Assembly (NCBI GenBank): GCA_034437795.1
Contig: DAOTTI010000111.1
Location: forward strand, 1 to 9,620
Direction: 5' to 3'
Origin: DAOTTI01 sp034437795
GTDB lineage: Bacteria; Chloroflexota; UBA11872; UBA12225
Length of the DNA: 9,620 nucleotides
Below are positions 5,801-9,620 of this stretch, piece by piece. Positions within the stretch are counted from its first letter, which is position 1. Each line of letters starts with the position of its first letter. The position numbers and the translations under genes were made by a program. The notes under the pieces were generated by a model, which was given only the letters and a program-made list of their open reading frames with translations, searched no databases and was not told where the DNA came from.

Positions 5801-6793
5801 ATGCGCATTGGCTACAACACCTGGAGTATGGCCACGGTGCCATACCAGGTCTTCATTCCGGCGCTGGCGCGGATTGGCTACACCGCCATCGCCATCAGCG
5901 TGGTCCCCGGCTACGGCATCGGCGGCAAACGCGTGCCCAACGCGACCGACCTGGCCGCGCTCACGGCGGAGGACCGGCGCCGGATCAAGCAGGCGTTCGA
6001 GCAGCGCGGGCTGGAGCTACCGTCGGTCATCGGCAACATGCACCTGGTGGCGGACGATCCGGAGATTGGCCGGGCCCACCTGCAACGGCTCAAGGACACC
6101 ATCGACTTCTGCGTGGAGGTGGCGCCCCGCGGGCAGGCCCTGCCGACGATGAACACCGGCACCGGCGGCCGCACCGACGAGTTCGAGGCCAAGCAGCGTC
6201 TGATGGTGGACCGGCTGGGGGAGCTGGTGGACTATGCGCGCCAGCGCGGGGTGGTGGTCGCCATCGAGCCCCACGTGGGGGGAGCGATCGACCGGCCGGA
6301 GCGGGCGGAGTGGCTGGTACGGACGATCGATAGCCCGTACCTGCGCCTGGACTTCGACGTGAGCCACTTCGAGGTGGCCGGCTACCCGACGGCGGACGTG
6401 GTGCGCCGGCTGGCGCCGCTCTCGGCGTCGGTGGAGATCAAGGACCAGAAGATGCTCTATGCCGGCGAGCTGGAGCCGCCGGGCTGGCAGGTGCCGGGCA
6501 ACGGGCGGGGGCGCGGGATCGCGCCGGACGGGCGGCCGACGGTGTTCCAGTTCCTGCTGGGCGGCGAGGGGGACTTCGACCTGCCGAACTTCTTGCGCTT
6601 GCTGCAGCAGGCCGGCTGGCAGGGGGCGGTCGCCTTTGAGGCCAGCGTGCAGTGCCAGCAGCGCCCGCGCTATGACGCCCTGGCGGCGGCGGAGCGCACC
6701 TATCGCTGGATGGCCGAGGCCTGGAAGCAGGTGGGAGTAGCGAGTAGCGAGCGTTCAGGCGGACCCAAGGGAGCGCATCAACCCGCGAAGTAA
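5801..6793 (+). CDS. Sugar phosphate isomerase/epimerase-type TIM barrel (330 aa)
   Basis: AAGGAGG (5788-5794) six bases before ATG 5801 fixes the start. The protein has the AP-endonuclease-2/xylose-isomerase-like TIM-barrel layout. It begins MRIGYNTWS, has IGYTAIAIS as strand 2, and VVVAIEPH with Glu156 as the first likely metal ligand. LDFDVSHF gives the DxxH pair Asp186/His189, and VAFEAS gives the last Glu280. Such enzymes isomerise or epimerise sugars and polyols with a divalent metal in the cytoplasm. The substrate cannot be assigned. Where many relatives have a His before Lys-Asp in strand 6, this one reads SVEIKDQK. The final residues, from about 312 (GVASSERSGGPKGAHQPAK), are not family sequence. 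They are read through the heptamer repeat and the antisense of the adjacent four-helix-bundle pseudogene. A nearby sugar-binding protein supports a carbohydrate role. Confidence 0.85.
   Translation: MRIGYNTWSMATVPYQVFIPALARIGYTAIAISVVPGYGIGGKRVPNATDLAALTAEDRRRIKQAFEQRGLELPSVIGNMHLVADDPEIGRAHLQRLKDTIDFCVEVAPRGQALPTMNTGTGGRTDEFEAKQRLMVDRLGELVDYARQRGVVVAIEPHVGGAIDRPERAEWLVRTIDSPYLRLDFDVSHFEVAGYPTADVVRRLAPLSASVEIKDQKMLYAGELEPPGWQVPGNGRGRGIAPDGRPTVFQFLLGGEGDFDLPNFLRLLQQAGWQGAVAFEASVQCQQRPRYDALAAAERTYRWMAEAWKQVGVASSERSGGPKGAHQPAK
6735..6752 (+). repeat. GAGTAGC heptamer repeat inside the isomerase 3' end
   Basis: Two perfect GAGTAGC units (6735-6741 and 6742-6748) are followed by GAGC. The repeat is translated in the isomerase frame as part of VASSER. 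It is the inverse of the array at 7155-7189, so the two enclose the four-helix-bundle pseudogene. Confidence 0.85.
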
Positions 6794-7137
6794 CCGCCCA
6801 GCATTATCTTGTCCCGCGATGACCGGCGCCACTGCTTCGTGGTCGGCGTACTCAAGGTCGATGGCAAGTCGCAGATCTGTCTCAAGCTCGCCCAGCGAGC
6901 CACGGGCGATGCGCAGGAATTGCAGGTAGTCACGCCGTAGTCACGGCGTGACTACCTCTCATATCCTTCGGCGATGTTCGCGGCTACCGAGACCGCGGCC
7001 CGACGCATCTGAGACGTGAAGCCGTACTGCCCATCACGACGGCAGAACTTCGTCAACTGGTAAAGGTGGAACGCAAGCTCGTACGCCGTCTGCCACGTCA
7101 CCAAATGCCGGAAGCCACCACCATCCCACCGCCCCAT
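6755..7137 (-). pseudogene. Four-helix-bundle (S23-type) protein gene, broken by a stop and an 11-base duplication
   Basis: The first part (7137-6952, ATG with GAGAGG four bases upstream) reads FRHLVTWQTAYELAFHLYQL, then YGFTSQMRRAAVSVAANIAEGYER, and then TAG. This is the standard N-terminal half of the four-helix-bundle family (PF05635). The missing half is present downstream in another frame (6931-6755): DYLQFLRIARGSLGELETDL, then a short insert, then NAGRLLRGLMRSLGSA and TGA. Together they give the usual length of about 120 residues. Two lesions separate the halves: the in-frame TAG (6954-6952) and an 11-base tandem duplication (CGTGACTACGG) that shifts the frame. Removing the 11 bases restores it. 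The family is small and of unclear cellular role; some members lie in 23S rRNA intervening sequences. The 3' end overlaps the isomerase gene by 39 bases, tail to tail. Confidence 0.88.
6924..6957. repeat. Perfect 15-base-arm palindrome at the pseudogene lesion
   Basis: AGGTAGTCACGCCGT (6924-6938) and ACGGCGTGACTACCT (6943-6957) are perfect inverted copies around AGTC. The palindrome holds both the premature stop and the 11-base duplication of the four-helix-bundle gene. Confidence 0.95.
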
Positions 7138-7154
7138 AGATCCTCTCCCGCGCC

Positions 7155-7189
7155 CTCGCCACTCGCTACTCGCTACTCGCCACTCGCTA
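7155..7189 (-). repeat. Five tandem heptamers, inverted relative to those at 6735 and 1791
   Basis: On the plus strand the unit is CTCGCYA, five times without interruption (CCA, CTA, CTA, CCA, CTA endings). On the minus strand it is the GAGTAGC/GAGTGGC array. It starts seven bases past the stop codon of the sugar-binding protein (7198-7196) and ends about 18 bases before the ATG of the four-helix-bundle pseudogene. Confidence 0.9.
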
Positions 7190-7195
7190 CTCCTG

Positions 7196-8569
7196 CTACG
7201 CCGCTGGCCGGTCGAGAATGGCCTGGGCCTGGCGGGTGGCCTGCTGGGCCGCCTCGCGCACGCCGATCCTGCCGTCCCAGAGGTCGTTGAGCGTCTGATT
7301 GACCACGTCGGTGACCTCGAACCAGGTGTAGTTGTGGGGCAGGTGGACCGGTCCCGGCTGGCGATAGAGGCGCTCGATCAGGCGGTAGATGGGATCGAAG
7401 CGGTGCAGGCGGTCATCGGTCCAGACATCGTGGCGGGCGCCGGGGCTGCCCGCGCCCCCCTGGACCTGGTCGATGCCGTTCTCCCTGTTGGTGATGAACT
7501 TGATCCACTCCCAGCCAGCGGCGGGCTGCCTGGCCTCGCGGGTGAGGCCCATGGACGGGGCGTTGACCTGGGTGCCGCGCCGGCCGGTGGCGGGGTGCCT
7601 GGGGACGACGGTGATCCCCAGCTCATGCTTTACGCGCTGCTGGCCAGGCTTCTTCCACTCGGCGACCAGGCCGGGGGTCTGGTTCATGAAGGCCAGCTTG
7701 CCCTGCTCGAAGCGCGCGGTGGAGCCGCCGGCGGCGCGCAGACCATCGATCACGCGGAACTGGTACTGGGTAGCCCACAGCCACTGCAGGGCGGCCTGGG
7801 CATCGGCGGTGTCCAGGAGGCAGCGCTTGCCGTCGGCGGTGAGGAAGTCGCCCCCAAAGGTGCGCAGGAACATGACGCCGGACTGGCCGATATCCGTGCC
7901 GGGCCAGAAGCCCCACTCATCGCGATCGGGTTTGGTGACGCGCTTGGCCATGTCGATCAGCTGGTCGAGGGTCCAGTTGGCGTCGGCCAGGGGGACGTCG
8001 ATGCCGGCGGCCCTGGTGAGCTGGAGGTTGACGTAAAAGATGCAGGCGCCGTAGTGGCCGTGGGTGGGCAGGGCGAACAACTGGCCCTTGAAGGACATGG
8101 TGTCCAGGGCGGCCTTCCAGTAGGGCGATTTGTCGAACTTATCGGCCTTGATCAGGGCATCGAGGGGCTGGAAGAGGCCACGGGCGATGCCGCCGTGGCC
8201 GCCGTCGCCGACGGCGTTGATCCAGGAGACGTCCGGCATGGTGCCGGCGGCGGCGTGGGCGATCAGCTTCTGGGCGACGGCGAGGCCGCCGGTGGCCTCG
8301 TCAAACTCGACCTTGATGTTGGGGAACTGCTTCTCGAAGACGCGGGGAGTAACGTCCTTGTACCACCCGGTGTGGCCAAAGGGTCCGGCGCGGGTGAGGA
8401 CGGTGATGGTCGCCGGCCCCTGGATAGCTGGCTTCTTTGCTTCCTCGCCGCGGCCCCCGCAGGCGGCACTGCCGGCCAGGCTCGCCATGGCCGCTGCCGC
8501 AGCGGCGCCGGTCCGGTACAGCCGACGCCTGGTGGTGCTGCTCGCCCTCATGCTTGCCATCACGCTCAT
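7196..8569 (-). CDS. ABC transporter sugar-binding lipoprotein (457 aa)
   Basis: ATG 8569 has GGAGG (8580-8576) six bases upstream, which selects it over the in-frame ATG codons on either side. Residues 12-37 form an export signal with an Arg-rich TRRRLYR resembling a twin-arginine motif, an Ala-rich core, and SAAC as a possible lipobox (Cys37; Ser at -3 is atypical). The mature part follows family 1 solute-binding proteins: ATITVLTRAGPFGHTGW, then FEKQFPNIKVEFDE, then AQKLIAHAAAGTMPDVSWIN. Later come LFQPLDALIKAD and the C-terminal FEQGKLAFMNQTPG and AAGWEWIKFITNRENGIDQ. It would capture a carbohydrate outside the membrane. No permease or ATPase lies next to it. Divergently upstream is the gene at 9066; downstream are the heptamers and the broken four-helix-bundle gene. 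The ligand is unknown. Confidence 0.92.
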   Translation of the reverse strand: MSVMASMRASSTTRRRLYRTGAAAAAAMASLAGSAACGGRGEEAKKPAIQGPATITVLTRAGPFGHTGWYKDVTPRVFEKQFPNIKVEFDEATGGLAVAQKLIAHAAAGTMPDVSWINAVGDGGHGGIARGLFQPLDALIKADKFDKSPYWKAALDTMSFKGQLFALPTHGHYGACIFYVNLQLTRAAGIDVPLADANWTLDQLIDMAKRVTKPDRDEWGFWPGTDIGQSGVMFLRTFGGDFLTADGKRCLLDTADAQAALQWLWATQYQFRVIDGLRAAGGSTARFEQGKLAFMNQTPGLVAEWKKPGQQRVKHELGITVVPRHPATGRRGTQVNAPSMGLTREARQPAAGWEWIKFITNRENGIDQVQGGAGSPGARHDVWTDDRLHRFDPIYRLIERLYRQPGPVHLPHNYTWFEVTDVVNQTLNDLWDGRIGVREAAQQATRQAQAILDRPAA

Positions 8570-8575
8570 CGCACG

Positions 8576-8580
8576 CCTCC
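8576..8580 (-). promoter_or_regulatory. Ribosome binding site deciding the start of the sugar-binding lipoprotein
   Basis: GGAGG on the minus strand is six bases before ATG 8569. The longer frame to 8632 would add 21 residues ahead of the signal peptide and has no comparable site. Confidence 0.8.
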
Positions 8581-8587
8581 GCTCGGT

Positions 8588-8673
8588 GTCCCTGCGCGGC
8601 AGGGATGCGCGCTGCACCACATCGCATTCCACTACGTCCGTCAGTCCCGTCCCTGCGCGACAGGGGATGTGCG
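8588..8673. repeat. Twin hairpin-forming repeat in the leader of the sugar-binding lipoprotein gene
   Basis: GTCCCTGCGCGGCAGGGATG starts at 8588 and GTCCCTGCGCGACAGGGGAT at 8649, giving a 61-base pitch. Each contains CCCTG and CAGGG arms around a 5-base loop, with the loop differing at one base. They lie just upstream of the ribosome binding site of the minus-strand gene, so they may be leader hairpins or regulator sites. With only two copies, a CRISPR array is not supported. Confidence 0.55.
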
Positions 8674-9053
8674 GTCAACCTGGGCCGGCTGAGCCGGCCG
8701 GGCCTGCCCCTACCCTGCGCGTCCTAAGCGCTGTAGCCAGGGCCCTTCGTAGATGCTCCGGATTGGGATCGACGAAGGATCCGTCTGCAGGGGGCAGAGA
8801 CGGCAGGCTGGGCAGGAGCCCTCGGTCGTAGCCTACTCCGGCGACCGGCGAAAGTAAAGAGGCGCCCTCAGGCTGTCCGCGGGGCGTCCGCGCCCTTTGC
8901 TCCGCCTTTACGCCGGCTACCGCGAGGCGCTGGCCCAGGAGCAAGTGAGCAGATTGCGACAGGTGGTCTAAACCTGGCGAAGGCGGCTATGCTGGAGTCA
9001 CGGGACCGGGTGGCTGGGGAAGTGCTCATGCGTTGGCGTTGAGAGTGATCCTC
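8674..9053. other. Divergent intergenic region with no convincing gene
   Basis: This stretch separates the minus-strand lipoprotein gene and its twin repeats from the plus-strand gene at 9066. I find no tRNA, terminator or clear promoter. A short frame without an ATG (8858-8971) ends in REALAQEQVSRLRQVV, which looks weakly protein-like and could be a gene remnant or chance. The promoters of both flanking genes probably lie here, but none could be pinned down. Confidence 0.4.
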
Positions 9054-9065
9054 AGGAGGCAGGCA

Positions 9066-9476
9066 ATGGCAACGGCATCGGTTCCACAGGCTCCACAGGT
9101 GCTGGCTTCCCAGTCTGCGCCCCAATCTGTCGCACGCGTGGCCGGCGTGATCGCGGTGCGCGAGCTGGAGCTGAAGACCGGCGTGACCGAGGCGACGTTC
9201 GAGCGGTTCGTGCGGGAGGAGTACCTCCCGGCCTGGAACGTGCCCGGCATGCGGGTGCGGATCATGAAGGGCGACCGGGGCAGCCGTGCCGGCCTGTACC
9301 TGCACCTGTTCGAGTTCGAAAGCGTGGAGACGCGGGACCGCTACTTCCCGCCGCCCGAGGGGAGCGGGGCGTCGGACGAGTTTCGCCGGTACGCGCAGTC
9401 GCTCGCGCCGGTGATCGAGAAGCTGTGGTCGCTGGCCGTGCTGCCGTCGGGCTACACGGACTACGTGGAGCTATAG
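9066..9476 (+). CDS. Small dimeric alpha/beta-barrel-type protein, function unknown (136 aa)
   Basis: AGGAGG (9054-9059) six bases before ATG 9066 fixes the start. Residues 1-25 are a Gln/Ala/Ser/Pro-rich tail without a clear signal peptide. The rest alternates strands and helices in the ferredoxin-like order of dimeric alpha/beta-barrel proteins: strand VAGVIAVRELEL (25-36), helix TEATFERFVREEYLPAW (41-57), strand MRVRIMKGD (62-70), strand AGLYLHLFEFES (75-86), helix SDEFRRYAQSLAPVIEKLW (103-121), and final strand YTDYVEL (130-136). Proteins of this fold include monooxygenase-like (EthD/ABM-type) and stress-related families, but no catalytic signature is visible here. The gene stands alone, divergent from the sugar-binding lipoprotein. 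Confidence 0.72.
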   Translation: MATASVPQAPQVLASQSAPQSVARVAGVIAVRELELKTGVTEATFERFVREEYLPAWNVPGMRVRIMKGDRGSRAGLYLHLFEFESVETRDRYFPPPEGSGASDEFRRYAQSLAPVIEKLWSLAVLPSGYTDYVEL

Positions 9477-9477
9477 G

Positions 9478-9535
9478 GGACCTCACCCTTTCGGCCGGGG
9501 CCGCGCCGCACGGGGAGGGAGGGCGGACCTCACCC
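9478..9535. repeat. Dispersed intergenic repeat after the last gene
   Basis: GGACCTCACCC occurs at 9478-9488 and GGACCTCACCC again at 9525-9535. The reverse complement of 9478-9508 begins GGCGCGGCCCC and ends GGGTGAGG, closely matching 1931-1959. The rest of the window to 9620 shows no gene. Confidence 0.65.
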
Positions 9536-9620
9536 CCTAGTGCACCATCAGGCCAGCGACCTGGCATGGCTTTCCCTGGTGCGCGGGCTGGCATTCCCGA
9601 AGAGGTTGCCTGCGACAGCA

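Noticed and set aside
7334..8692. 452-residue plus-strand open frame
   Set aside because: It is the antisense of the sugar-binding lipoprotein. Its Gly/Ala/Val-rich composition is typical of a high-GC shadow frame, and the minus strand has family motifs, a signal peptide and a good ribosome site.
8858..8971. Short frame ending REALAQEQVSRLRQVV as a gene
   Set aside because: It has no ATG or ribosome site and is preceded by an in-frame stop. At most it is a remnant, and the family is not recognisable.

Overview
The window is very GC-rich DNA with bacterial gene organisation: strong Shine-Dalgarno sites, an initiator tRNA with an encoded CCA end, and spaced intergenic repeats. It holds sugar-type ABC solute-binding proteins, one with a twin-arginine lipoprotein-like signal, a PilZ protein, and a helix-turn-helix protein resembling replication-type proteins. 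This gene mix and the repeat families (tandem GAGTAGC heptamers, short palindromic intergenic elements) suggest a high-GC member of the Chloroflexota, perhaps Thermomicrobia-like. That placement is inferred from style, not from a marker gene.

Layout. Bases 1-616 are the C-terminal part of an ABC sugar-binding protein. Bases 862-1800 encode a PilZ (cyclic di-GMP receptor) protein. A repeat-filled gap (1791-2016) separates it from a minus-strand pair: a 430-residue helix-turn-helix protein (3309-2017) and, upstream of it, an XRE-type regulator (3945-3460). A 553-base divergent region follows, with a likely XRE promoter and operator and two separate pairs of long direct repeats of almost equal pitch. 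Next come a shortened DnaJ-like co-chaperone (4499-5323) and the initiator tRNA (5530-5604) with its own promoter and terminator. Then come a sugar isomerase/epimerase-type TIM barrel (5801-6793), a broken four-helix-bundle gene on the minus strand (7137-6755), a complete ABC sugar-binding lipoprotein (8569-7196, minus), and a small dimeric alpha/beta-barrel protein (9066-9476).

How it fits together. The two binding proteins and the isomerase point to carbohydrate uptake and breakdown, but no permease or ATPase gene is present, so both binding proteins are orphans as far as the window shows. The XRE regulator, the replication-like protein and the DnaJ-like gene around a repeat-rich divergent region look like a possible remnant of a replicon or other mobile module. 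This is inference.

The clearest unusual structure is at 6735-7189. The four-helix-bundle gene is bracketed by inverted arrays of the same heptamer. It is broken by a stop codon and an 11-base duplication that both sit in one perfect palindrome, and it overlaps the 3' end of the isomerase gene so that its antisense strand forms the isomerase C-terminus.
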